Positions 37,105-45,444 of a stretch of DNA of 64,000 bases are shown piece after piece. The notes under the pieces are model-generated. The model ran no database searches and was not told where the DNA came from. It was given only the letters and a program-made list of their open reading frames with translations. How positions within the stretch are numbered: position 1 is the stretch's first letter; each line of letters starts with the position of its first letter. Made by a program: the position numbers and the translations under genes. This stretch comes from Nostoc sp. S13 (lineage in GTDB: Bacteria > Cyanobacteriota > Cyanobacteriia > Cyanobacteriales > Nostocaceae): positions 80,659 to 144,658 of the forward strand of contig NZ_JAQYWQ010000004.1 in NCBI RefSeq assembly GCF_029379315.1, given 5' to 3'.

Positions 37105-38508
37105 TCACAAAACTACCTCAAAACTAGCGGTAGTTAGAGCCGGAAAATAGGTAGCACCTAATTGTGCAAATTTACCCCCCAAATTAATATTAGTATCAGC
37201 AAAACCATCCGCCGAACGATTAGGATTATAAAAGAGACTACCGTTTACGCTATTATAAACAATCTCCGCACTACTACCTGCTGCTAAACTATCGTCCGTG
37301 ACTGTGGCAAAGTCTGCGGAATTTAATGTAGTTGGGAAGACCGAGTTAGTTAGAGCGGTAAAGGTAGATTTCGATAGTTGGATCTGGTCTTGATCAGGAG
37401 TGAAGTCATTAATAATATCAACTCCTAGTTCCCTAATATCAAACTTTGATCCTGTTGCAAATGCAAACTTATCTGAATCTGCGCCTCCTATTAAGATGTC
37501 GTCCCCGCTATCTCCTTGTAGGTAATCGTTGCCGTTGTCCCCGATCAGAATATCTTTTCCACTACTACCAAACAGAGTATCATCACCGTTGCCCCCCACA
37601 AGGCTGTCATCATCACTACCCCCGTCTATTTTGTCCGCACCAGAACCACCAAAAAGGATGTCATCACCGCTCCCCCCATCGATGTAATGGTTGCCAGCAA
37701 CACCAGAAAGCGAAATATTGTCATCACCGCCCCCAGCAAAAATAACCTGATCGCCTGGCAAAAAATCGTTCTGACTCAAGGTATCGTTTGCATTTGTTGT
37801 AGTAACATCAGTACTTATCACATTTCTGGATCGAGCAATTGCCTCTTTTATGGCATCAGCAACATTCTCACTTTCAGAACCAAGAGTCAGTACACTACCT
37901 CGACCAAGCTTGGTAACTAGTCCCTCGTAATCGACTACAACATCACTCGTAACTAGAAAAATTGGAATAATGTTATTTGCTTCCAGCGCAGTTTTTACTT
38001 GTTCTATCTCTGGATAATCTTCATTAGGAGTAATTGCGCGATCTCCATTATTGGCAATAGTATTACTTGGACTAACTGCTGCCCGATCTCCGGCAACGTG
38101 ATAAATACTATCGGTGGCTAGGAAAACAATGCGAAATGAACCTACTCTATAACCGAGACTGGCACCGCTATCTAAAGCTGCATACAAGAGTGCGTCTAAT
38201 TGTGATTCGGGCCCATCGTTGCCACCAAAAGCTTCAAAGCCAAAGATTTTGTCTTTAACTGTTGTGACATTATTTGTTAAAGGGACTTCTGCTCGATATA
38301 CATAGTCAGCATAACCTCCAAAAGGCGGAATTGGCTTATCCTTGAAAGAGGCAATACCAAATTTCAGGTCATCACCAAAGATACTCGCTAAAATCGGATT
38401 GGTTAACCGATTTACCGTTGTAGGAAGTACGGCTTTTAGCTCGACCAATTGGTCATAATTTGACGCTGTTAAGTCTTGTAGCAAAATAATATCAGATACT
38501 GGAGCCAT
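37105..38508 (-). CDS. Integrin-beta-like VWA domain protein with RTX calcium-binding repeats
   Basis: A 467-residue protein. Residues 1-240 resemble the VWA/I-like domain of integrin beta chains: a MIDAS-like DLTASN, FGIASFKDKP, FGGNDGPESQLDALLYAA and a late FLVTSD strand. Residues 265-350 hold hemolysin-type nonapeptide repeats (GGSGDDILFGGSGADKIDGG), and the end resembles a type I secretion C-terminus. It has no N-terminal signal peptide, consistent with ABC (type I) export and calcium-driven folding outside the cell. A role in surface adhesion is inferred. No secretion genes are adjacent. Confidence 0.85.
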   Translation of the reverse strand: MAPVSDIILLQDLTASNYDQLVELKAVLPTTVNRLTNPILASIFGDDLKFGIASFKDKPIPPFGGYADYVYRAEVPLTNNVTTVKDKIFGFEAFGGNDGPESQLDALLYAALDSGASLGYRVGSFRIVFLATDSIYHVAGDRAAVSPSNTIANNGDRAITPNEDYPEIEQVKTALEANNIIPIFLVTSDVVVDYEGLVTKLGRGSVLTLGSESENVADAIKEAIARSRNVISTDVTTTNANDTLSQNDFLPGDQVIFAGGGDDNISLSGVAGNHYIDGGSGDDILFGGSGADKIDGGSDDDSLVGGNGDDTLFGSSGKDILIGDNGNDYLQGDSGDDILIGGADSDKFAFATGSKFDIRELGVDIINDFTPDQDQIQLSKSTFTALTNSVFPTTLNSADFATVTDDSLAAGSSAEIVYNSVNGSLFYNPNRSADGFADTNINLGGKFAQLGATYFPALTTASFEVVL

Positions 38509-38828
38509 AGTTTATGCCTCTGACTATATTTACTTAATGGGTTGTATTTAAAAGTGCAGGAACGCATTTCAGCTTGATACTAGCAGGATTAATTTATTTA
38601 GGATAGTACTTAAACTGATGAAATATAATCTCTTTCAAAAAATATTTGCTGTGTCCTGACTCAGCCTTGATTCCGTTAGTCTGGGGCTTGTTATGCTGAG
38701 TTACTTAATTTCGTTGTACCCTACTAACGTTATGGTCGCAGACTTAACGAGAGAGAATGTCACAAGATATGAGTTAAGCTAAAGTGCGTCAATGGGTCAG
38801 CAGTGAAGATAATGCTTTGGATTAGAGG
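38509..38828. other. Intergenic region between divergent VWA-RTX and RlmL-like genes
   Basis: It contains promoters for both genes; no repeat family or additional gene was recognised. Confidence 0.4.
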
Positions 38829-39953
38829 ATGAATCAGTATTTTGCAACCGTTGCTCGCGGATTAGAAACCCTCGCGGCTCAGGAGTTAGAGCAACTCGGT
38901 GCCCATTCCGTGGAGCCAGGGTTTTGCGGTGTAGCCTTTGAGGGCGATCGCACCCTACTTTATCGCGTCAACCTCTGGGCTAGGCTGCCGTTCCGAATCT
39001 TGGTGAATATCCATGAGTTTCCTTGCCTTGATGCCAAGGATCTTTATCGCGGCATCCAGACCATCGATTGGGTAAACTATTTGACGCCAGACATGACGCT
39101 AGCGGTGAATACCACGGGCAAAAACGATCAGCTCAACCACACCCACTTCACGGCTCTCCAAGTCAAAAATGCGATCGTTGACCAGCAGCAGGAAAATCTG
39201 GGCGAGCGTTCAAATGTAGAACTTTATGAACCAGATGTGCGGATCAATGTTCATATTGAACGCGACTTTTGTACCGTTAAACTCGACAGTTCTGGAAATA
39301 GTCTGCACCGCCGAGGCTACCGCCCTGCGGTTGGAGCAGCCCCTCTAAAGGAATCTCTGGCTGCTGCCCTGATTCAACTTTCGGGCTGGCAGCCAGACCA
39401 GATGTTCTATGATCCTCTGTGTGGATCTGGCACTTTACCTCTGGAAGCTAGCTTAAAGGCACTTAACATTGCACCAGGGCTGTTTCGCGATTGTTTTGGA
39501 TTTGAAAATTGGCTCGATTTTGATCTGTCCCTTTTAGAAAAGCTGCTCCAAGAAGCTAAGGACAGCCAATTGGATACCCTGACCGCACCTATTTGGGGAA
39601 GCGATCGCGATGAAAATATAATCGAGCAAGCGATTAACAATGCTCAAAATTGCGGCCTTGATAACCATGTATGGTTTTCTCAAATGGAGCTTGCCGATGT
39701 TGTCGCCCCCGCAGATAGTGGAGTTTTATTCTGTAATCCACCCTATGGCGAACGGCTGGGGCGAGATAGTGATTTAGGGGCATTCTATAAACTTTTGGGC
39801 GATGTGTTAAAACAACGCTTCAAAGGCTGGACTGCATTTGTGCTGAGTGGCAACAAGGAATTGTCTCAATCGATTGGACTAAAATCATCCCGGCGCATTG
39901 CGGTGTACAACGGAGCGCTGCCCTGTCAGTTAATGAAATATGAGCTGTATTAA
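38829..39953 (+). CDS. rlmL: RlmL-like 23S rRNA guanine-N2 methyltransferase (THUMP + UPF0020)
   Basis: A 374-residue class I SAM methyltransferase with an N-terminal ferredoxin-like/THUMP RNA-binding part (ATVARGLETLAAQEL) and a catalytic UPF0020 domain. FYDPLCGSGTLPLEA is the SAM motif and FCNPPYGERLG the NPPY catalytic motif for exocyclic amine methylation. It corresponds to the N-terminal half of E. coli RlmL (G2445); the second RlmK half is absent, as is normal outside proteobacteria. It is a single gene. Confidence 0.9.
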   Translation: MNQYFATVARGLETLAAQELEQLGAHSVEPGFCGVAFEGDRTLLYRVNLWARLPFRILVNIHEFPCLDAKDLYRGIQTIDWVNYLTPDMTLAVNTTGKNDQLNHTHFTALQVKNAIVDQQQENLGERSNVELYEPDVRINVHIERDFCTVKLDSSGNSLHRRGYRPAVGAAPLKESLAAALIQLSGWQPDQMFYDPLCGSGTLPLEASLKALNIAPGLFRDCFGFENWLDFDLSLLEKLLQEAKDSQLDTLTAPIWGSDRDENIIEQAINNAQNCGLDNHVWFSQMELADVVAPADSGVLFCNPPYGERLGRDSDLGAFYKLLGDVLKQRFKGWTAFVLSGNKELSQSIGLKSSRRIAVYNGALPCQLMKYELY

Positions 39954-40048
39954 GGGAATCCCAAATAAATTCTTTACTAGTAGCAATTGTCTTGAAAGTC
40001 AAGCGATGCCTACGGCGGTAAACTACGCTCTCAACTACTTTAACACTA

Positions 40049-40226
40049 GTACAGCACGGCATAAATAAGCAGACCATTGAAAAGCCCTAAAGAGCTGATT
40101 CCATAATACTTTTGATTTTTGACTTTTACTTCTCTACGAGAGGCTGCGCCCTAAGCGTAGCTATGCCGCAGGCTTTACGGCTACGCTCAGTACAAGTGAC
40201 TTTTTACTTCCGCCTTGCGGTACTAG
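40049..40226 (+). repeat. Direct repeat flanking the SET/ATP-grasp cluster, left copy
   Basis: It shares ATTCCATAATACTTTTGA, CTTCTCTACGAGAGGCT, CAGTACAAGTGACTTTT and CTTCCGCCTTGCGGTACTAG with 44524-44658 in the same order and orientation. This copy has an insertion of about 40 bases (TATGCCGCAGG region). Confidence 0.8.
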
Positions 40227-40374
40227 CCCTTTCAAGGTGTGTTATTTTCAGTTTTTTCTGGTTCACAATCTTAAAAGTTGAGACATCAGGTCGATTCTTG
40301 AGATAAATCCGCTTTGCTTGAAATTTTTTTGGATAAGAGGATGTTTGAAAAGTCCTATTGTCGGTATCAAATAG

Positions 40375-40460
40375 TTTTAGATCCCCCTAAATCCCCCTTT
40401 TTAAGGGGGACTTTGATTCCGGTTCCCCCCTTTTTAAGGGGGGTTAGGGGGGATCTAAAA
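40375..40460. repeat. Large inverted repeat (TTTTAGATCCCCC ends)
   Basis: Ends TTTTAGATCCCCC and GGGGGGATCTAAAA pair, and two inner hairpins CCCCCTTTTTAAGGGGG lie between them. This is a dispersed palindromic element of a type common in Nostoc. Confidence 0.8.
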
Positions 40461-40657
40461 GTGCCTAAAGTCACAGCAAAACACTTTTCAAACAACCTCT
40501 AAGAGCGGATGACGACGAAAAGCCCTCACCTTAATAAGACCCGCCCTCCGGTTTGAGAATTTGCGATAATTCTGTGAAGGTGGCGAAGGTATTGCTAAAA
40601 GTCCACATATTTATGTATTTTGAATACATGATAGCTATGACACTTTAGGAAATTGAT

Positions 40658-42091
40658 ATGAAAGTTTGCGTTTTGCAACCTGACTATTCCCAATCTACAT
40701 TAGACTATAAAAACTACGACCCACCTCGCAACCTGTCTCATCTATTACCCGAAGATCAAGTAGACCATGTATTTCTCAATAAAGCTATAGCCTATCGTCA
40801 GTTAAAAGAGCTAAAAAAGCAAGGGTACGATATTTTTGTCAACCTGATTGAGGGCTATCGAGATTGGGATATTCCCTTTTCTTACGATGTTGCTACTGCC
40901 TTAGAAAACCTCAACTTACCCTACACGGGCCCTAAATCAACTCCGTACGATCCTCCCAAGGATGTAATCAAATATGTTGCTGAATCGATGGGAGTTAAGA
41001 CACCAGCGTTTGTAGTAGCTGAAACTTTAGATGATGTGAAAAACACCTTTCATAATTTAAAATTTCCTCTGTTTGTGAAGCCCGCAGAAACAGGAGACAG
41101 CCTGGGAATTGATCAGAAATCTTATGTAACAACAAAAGAAGAACTTCTGAGCAAAGCTGCGGATATTCTAGCTAACTTTGAGCGAGTTTTGATTGAAGAG
41201 TATATTGATGGACGCGAACTTACCGTGCTGATAGCAGCTAACCCAGACGATGCCGGATCGCCTGTAGTATATAAACCTGTTGAGTTTTTATTTCCCAAAG
41301 GTGAGCATATTAAAACCTATGAACTAAAGCATAAACAACATCATTCAAAGTGCTATGTTCCTTGTGATGACGAGCAACTTGATGTACGTTTAAGAGAAGC
41401 GACAAAGCTGATTTTTTTGGCTATCAATCCGACTGGATATGGTCGAGCTGACTTTAGAATCGATGGCAAAGGAGAAGTCTTTTTTTTGGAAATTAATTTA
41501 CCATGTACTGTTCTTTGTGGTGAAGTTTCAGAAAATTCTGCTGACTATATCCTGAAATTTGACGAGGTTGGTTTAGATGGATTTCTCAAACATATTATTA
41601 CTGAAGGAATTGCCAGACACCAAGGCCGCCAAAAGAAGTATAAAGTGCAGAATGATCCGATTTCCGGCTATGGTATCTATGCACTGAAAGATTTGAAATC
41701 TGGTGAAGTTGTATTTCCAGGAGAAGCTAGATCACAAAAAATTATCACTCGTTCTTATGTCGAATCTCATTGGGATGCGATACAAAAAGAAGATTTTCAA
41801 CGTTACGCCTATCCCATTAGTGAAGAAGTTTTCATTTTGTGGGATGATAATCCCATAGAATGGAGTCCACAAAACCACTCTTGCGACTCTAACATTGCTA
41901 TTCGGGGACTTGATTTTGTGGCAATCCGAGATATTACTGCGGGTGAGCAACTGACCTTAGATTATGCCACATTATACGATGAAAATATGTTGGAATTTAA
42001 CTGTCAGTGTGGCTCACTCAATTGTCGAGGTATCATTCGCGGAATATCTGGAAATTCCGTAACTCAGCGTGAAAAAGTCCCCAAAATGTAG
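40658..42091 (+). CDS. ATP-grasp (D-Ala-D-Ala ligase-like) - SET methyltransferase fusion
   Basis: A 477-residue two-domain protein. Residues 1-315 are an ATP-grasp ligase: KPAETGDSLGI (141-151) is the glycine-rich nucleotide loop, EYIDGREL (181-188) follows and FFLEIN (275-280) gives the metal-binding Glu and Asn. Residues 328-462 are a complete SET domain: SGYGIYALKDLKSGE, NHSCDSN (406-412), QLTLDY (431-436) and a post-SET CxCx4C cluster (Cys449, Cys451, Cys456). ATP-grasp enzymes of this type join an amino acid to a carboxylate; SET domains methylate lysine amines using SAM. It starts a cluster with a second SET protein and a MATE exporter. I know of no described pathway; substrates are unknown. 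Confidence 0.9.
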   Translation: MKVCVLQPDYSQSTLDYKNYDPPRNLSHLLPEDQVDHVFLNKAIAYRQLKELKKQGYDIFVNLIEGYRDWDIPFSYDVATALENLNLPYTGPKSTPYDPPKDVIKYVAESMGVKTPAFVVAETLDDVKNTFHNLKFPLFVKPAETGDSLGIDQKSYVTTKEELLSKAADILANFERVLIEEYIDGRELTVLIAANPDDAGSPVVYKPVEFLFPKGEHIKTYELKHKQHHSKCYVPCDDEQLDVRLREATKLIFLAINPTGYGRADFRIDGKGEVFFLEINLPCTVLCGEVSENSADYILKFDEVGLDGFLKHIITEGIARHQGRQKKYKVQNDPISGYGIYALKDLKSGEVVFPGEARSQKIITRSYVESHWDAIQKEDFQRYAYPISEEVFILWDDNPIEWSPQNHSCDSNIAIRGLDFVAIRDITAGEQLTLDYATLYDENMLEFNCQCGSLNCRGIIRGISGNSVTQREKVPKM

Positions 42092-42142
42092 GAAGATATA
42101 TTGTCTTGATTATTCCATACAAAATTCATTTGCGACTATTCG

Positions 42143-42685
42143 ATGAAAAATCAGATATTCTCTACCAACGAAGAGCTAACTACTTCCCAACATGAAATCA
42201 CTAAAGTTTCATCTTTTGCTGAAGTTTGGGAATGTCCTTTAACAGGTGAAAAATCGCTTCATGCAACTGTGAACTTTTTCCCAGGTGAGGTTATTTCCAA
42301 TCTCATAACTAAAGAAATCTTGAAATATCCAAACTATTTAACAGTGCAATTGAATGAGCAGGAACATATTATGTTCACTTCCGAGTTTTTACACTATATA
42401 AATCACAGTTGTGACCCGAATGTTTTTTTTGATATTACAAATAGGGTTGCCACCTGTCTGAGAAAGATTGAGGTGGGTGAAGAAATGACCTTCTTTTACC
42501 CATCTACGGAATGGTCTATGGCTCAAGAGTTTGATTGTAACTGCGGAACTCAAGCATGTCTGGAACGCATTCAGGGCGCAGCACATTTACCCCCAGCTAT
42601 TTTGCAGAGCTATCAGCTCAGTGATTATATAAAACAATTAGTTTTTAAAGAGGTTGATGAGACTAACTTGATGGCAGACAAATAA
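42143..42685 (+). CDS. Stand-alone SET domain methyltransferase
   Basis: A 180-residue SET protein. INHSCDPN (residues 86-93), MTFFYP with Tyr119 in the catalytic Tyr position, and DCNCGTQAC (Cys132, Cys134, Cys139) as post-SET zinc ligands are all visible. The N-terminal 40 residues lack the usual GxG(I/V)xA start, so this SET domain is diverged at the SAM-binding entry. It lies 51 bases downstream of the ATP-grasp-SET fusion and shares its transcript. Likely target is a lysine or amine in a protein or small molecule; unknown. Confidence 0.88.
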   Translation: MKNQIFSTNEELTTSQHEITKVSSFAEVWECPLTGEKSLHATVNFFPGEVISNLITKEILKYPNYLTVQLNEQEHIMFTSEFLHYINHSCDPNVFFDITNRVATCLRKIEVGEEMTFFYPSTEWSMAQEFDCNCGTQACLERIQGAAHLPPAILQSYQLSDYIKQLVFKEVDETNLMADK

Positions 42686-42800
42686 TAATTGAATAGCTAA
42701 ATGTCACTTTCACCATCAAGTGTCCAAAAAGGTGAGTGCCCAGTTTATGCTTCAATAGGTGGTATAAGGGTTGTTTAATTAGTGATGATAATCGTGTAGA

Positions 42801-42838
42801 TATCAGAAGGGGCTAAACTCGCCTAGCCCTTCTGATAT
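42801..42838 (+). terminator. Hairpin terminator after the two SET genes
   Basis: TATCAGAAGGGGCTA and TAGCCCTTCTGATA form a 14-base stem with one bulge; the loop is AACTCGCC. T-rich sequence follows within 15 bases. It suggests that the MATE gene downstream has its own promoter or is reached by read-through. Confidence 0.75.
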
Positions 42839-43010
42839 AATTATGATTTTTATTTACTTGAAGCCATAGTCTGCGATCGCTGTTGTTTGTTGTTGCGATC
42901 GCTCCTGATTATACTCTGACGAGAGTGAGATTCATCGCGTTAAGCAGCGATTGATGCCTTCGTCATACAAGATTTTGTGAGAAAATGTAAAAATTGAAAT
43001 ATATACTACG

Positions 43011-44525
43011 ATGTTAAGCAAATTCATAACCGAGAACTTTGGCGGTAAGCGCATCAGGACTATTGCGTCAAAGCTCACAGGAGAATACAGATATGACTTC
43101 GTAACTCGCTACTTCCGACTGGCGATCGCCAACGTCCTCTCCAATATCATGATACCACTGGCCAATTTAGTCAGTGTCATCTTCTTAGGTCATCTTTCGG
43201 AAATCCACCACCTAGCTGGAGTTGCCCTAGCTGGAAACCTGCTTAACTTTCTCTACTTCGTTTTAATCTTTTTACGGATGGGCACCACTGGGCTAACAGC
43301 ACAAGCTGTTGGACGAGATGACCGAGAAGGTGTGTTGTTGGTGGGACTGCGTAATGGTTTAATTGCTGTTGTGCTGGGTGGAGCGCTCATACTGTTGCAT
43401 TACCCTTTGGGATATCTAGGGTTTGCTTTGCTAGATGTCGCTCCAGAGGTTAAGGCTTCAGGGCTTTCCTATTTTAACACCCAGATTTGGGGAGCGCCTG
43501 CGATTTTGCTCAACTTCGTCCTGCTTGGCTGGTTTCTGGGACAGGAAAAAAATGGCATAGTTGTGCTGTTGTCGGTCGTGGGCAATGCTGTCAACATCGC
43601 ACTCGACTACCTGTTTATTATCCACTTGGGCTGGGAAAGCATGGGGGCAGGAGTGTCTTATGCTACAAGCCAATATCTATCTTTATTGGTGGGATTGATT
43701 TTTTTGTGCAAAGAAATCCAGTGGCAAGAGTTACGAGAGGTAGCTGTTAAAATTTTGGACACCTCAGCTATACGCTCCACCTTGACTTTCAATGCAAATA
43801 TCTTTATTAGCAATTTAGTTCTGATGTTTACCTCCTTAATGTTTAACTATCAGGGGGCACAAATGGGAACGATTATTTATGCTCAAAATGCCTTGCTCTT
43901 ACAGATATGGAATTTGAACTTCTATTTTGTAGAAGGATTGGGATATGGCACAGAAACTCTGGTCGGAAACTTTAAAGGAAAAGGAACTTTACGACAGTTA
44001 GCACCCCTGGTTGGACTTTCTATCTTAACTGCTCTGCTGGTGGGATTATCTTTCAGCGGAGTGTGTTGGCTATTTCCTGATACGGTTTTTGGGTTGTTAA
44101 CCAACCACACCGAAATCACCGAAAACATTCATATTTTTGTTCCCTGGTTGCTACTTGCCCTGATATGCAGTTCAATAGGTTACATGCTAGATGGGTACTT
44201 CTTGGGTTTGGCAGAAGGGCATACTCTCCGCAATGTTAGTTTAGTTGCTCTTGTCGTGGGATTTTTACCTGCGGATGTAGCCGCCATTAAGTTTGAGAGT
44301 AACCATCTTTTGTGGCTGGCTTTTCTTTTATTCGACGCCATCAGGATGATAATGCTTGGGGTACAGTTACCCAGAACATTTGCTGGTGATGTTGATAATG
44401 GTAGTGTCTCCCTTCCCGCTATAGAAGCAGATCGCAACTTTCCTCTAAATATTGAAGTAGATCGTAAACAGATGCTAGCCGAAAAAGTGGAAGTTTGCCC
44501 GGATGAGAGGTCATTACTAAACTAA
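43011..44525 (+). CDS. MATE-family multidrug/metabolite efflux protein (DinF-like)
   Basis: A 504-residue membrane protein with about 12 hydrophobic helices in two bundles, typical MATE length plus a polar C-terminal tail (after residue 455). NIMIPLANLVSVIFLGHLSE and LAGVALAGNLLNFLYFV are the MATE helix 1-2 signature, and ENIHIFVPWLLLALICSS belongs to the second half. It exports cationic drugs or metabolites with H+ or Na+. Its place behind the SET/ATP-grasp genes suggests export of their product, but a terminator-like hairpin lies between them. Confidence 0.9.
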   Translation: MLSKFITENFGGKRIRTIASKLTGEYRYDFVTRYFRLAIANVLSNIMIPLANLVSVIFLGHLSEIHHLAGVALAGNLLNFLYFVLIFLRMGTTGLTAQAVGRDDREGVLLVGLRNGLIAVVLGGALILLHYPLGYLGFALLDVAPEVKASGLSYFNTQIWGAPAILLNFVLLGWFLGQEKNGIVVLLSVVGNAVNIALDYLFIIHLGWESMGAGVSYATSQYLSLLVGLIFLCKEIQWQELREVAVKILDTSAIRSTLTFNANIFISNLVLMFTSLMFNYQGAQMGTIIYAQNALLLQIWNLNFYFVEGLGYGTETLVGNFKGKGTLRQLAPLVGLSILTALLVGLSFSGVCWLFPDTVFGLLTNHTEITENIHIFVPWLLLALICSSIGYMLDGYFLGLAEGHTLRNVSLVALVVGFLPADVAAIKFESNHLLWLAFLLFDAIRMIMLGVQLPRTFAGDVDNGSVSLPAIEADRNFPLNIEVDRKQMLAEKVEVCPDERSLLN

Positions 44526-44658
44526 TACGCCACAGCGTAAATAGAGCAACCATTTAAAATCCCTAAAAAGTCCATTCCATAATACTTTTGACTTTTACTT
44601 CTCTACGAGAGGCTACGCTGAGTACAAGTGACTTTTGACTTCCGCCTTGCGGTACTAG
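44524..44658 (+). repeat. Direct repeat flanking the SET/ATP-grasp cluster, right copy
   Basis: Homologous to 40049-40226 in the same orientation, starting at the MATE stop codon. It lacks the roughly 40-base inserted part of the left copy. The remaining spacer to 44857 has no recognised gene. Confidence 0.8.
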
Positions 44659-44857
44659 TGCTCTGTCAAGGCAGCTTTGAAGAGTTCAAGTGTTAGAGGT
44701 ATTTAATCCTCTTTCAGAAATTTAACTTGAGCTAAAAAAACTTCAACCCTTCTCTGAGCATGGAATTCAGACAGTTAAGATCACAAATGCTTTAAAAAAC
44801 TGCCACTATGATCTGTGACTAACAATCTGCAATTTATTTATCGCTAAAAGGCTATTT

Positions 44858-45124
44858 ATGTCAGACCTATTCACCTTTACCGTTACCAATAAAACCGAAC
44901 TGGCAATTAAAGAGTTGTGGGTATCTGTCGATGATGAAGAGTGGGCTTCATTTAGCTTGGGTGAGTCAGGGATTCCATCAGGTGAAACAGCAACAATTGC
45001 TTGGGCTGAATATAAGAATGGTTCGCCCTGTGAATGGTACATCTCTGCTGTATTTGAAGATGAATCAGAAACTGAGTCAGCCCTATTTAACTTCTGTAAA
45101 GAACCAGATTTAACAATTGGATAA
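44858..45124 (+). CDS. Hypothetical small acidic protein
   Basis: An 88-residue, Glu-rich protein with alternating hydrophobic residues (LFTFTVTNKTELAIKELWVS, then ATIAWAEYKNG), suggesting a small beta sandwich. A ribosome site AAAAGG lies 7 bases upstream and the gene ends before a good terminator, both supporting expression. The family is not recognised. It has no signal peptide and no clear operon partner. Confidence 0.7.
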   Translation: MSDLFTFTVTNKTELAIKELWVSVDDEEWASFSLGESGIPSGETATIAWAEYKNGSPCEWYISAVFEDESETESALFNFCKEPDLTIG

Positions 45125-45203
45125 ATTCCTCACTGCGATCGCCTACGGCGTGTACGCCATCGCGCTTGATAAATGATTGTATATCGACTCTAGACATAAA
45201 AAC

Positions 45204-45237
45204 AAAAGCCCTACCTCGAAAGCATCTAGGTGGGGCT
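45204..45237. terminator. Hairpin terminator between convergent genes
   Basis: AAGCCCTACCT and AGGTGGGGCTT form an 11-base stem (one mismatch pair) around CGAAAGCATCT. It lies between the small acidic protein gene and the convergent FAD enzyme gene. Confidence 0.7.
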
Positions 45238-45270
45238 TGATATTAGAATTGACATTGGCATACCAGATAA

Positions 45271-45411
45271 TAGACTTATCCGGAAATGAGAACTTTATTT
45301 GGCTGAAACCTAGCTCTGGAGAGGGTTTTAGAGGTTCCTGTTTTATATAAGCTAAAAAGCCAGCTATGCAAGGGTTTCAGCTATTTTGAGGTTTATTTGT
45401 GGATAAGTCTA
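45271..45411 (+). mobile_element. 141-bp MITE, copy 3
   Basis: Same ends (TAGACTTATCC / GGATAAGTCTA) and length as the other four copies. It carries CTATGCAAGG, like copy 2. It lies 33 bases beyond the end of the FAD enzyme gene. Confidence 0.85.
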
Positions 45412-45444
45412 ATGATGTAACAGGCGATCGCTCTCAACTTAAAA

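Larger units (their letters stand above)
39954..40657. other. 704-base intergenic region with two repeat families
   Basis: No gene is seen. It holds a spacer repeat (40049-40226) related to one at 44524-44658 and a large hairpin (40375-40460). The SET/ATP-grasp gene promoter is expected after 40500. Confidence 0.6.
45125..45444. other. Intergenic region with terminator and 141-bp element
   Basis: It holds a hairpin terminator (45204-45237), 141-bp element copy 3 (45271-45411) and a HIP1-rich sequence near 45138-45170. No gene. Confidence 0.7.

Noticed and set aside
40658..42091. Housekeeping D-Ala-D-Ala ligase (Ddl)
   Set aside because: The C-terminal SET domain and the neighbours are incompatible with a wall enzyme, and the sequence is remote from Ddl outside ATP-grasp motifs.
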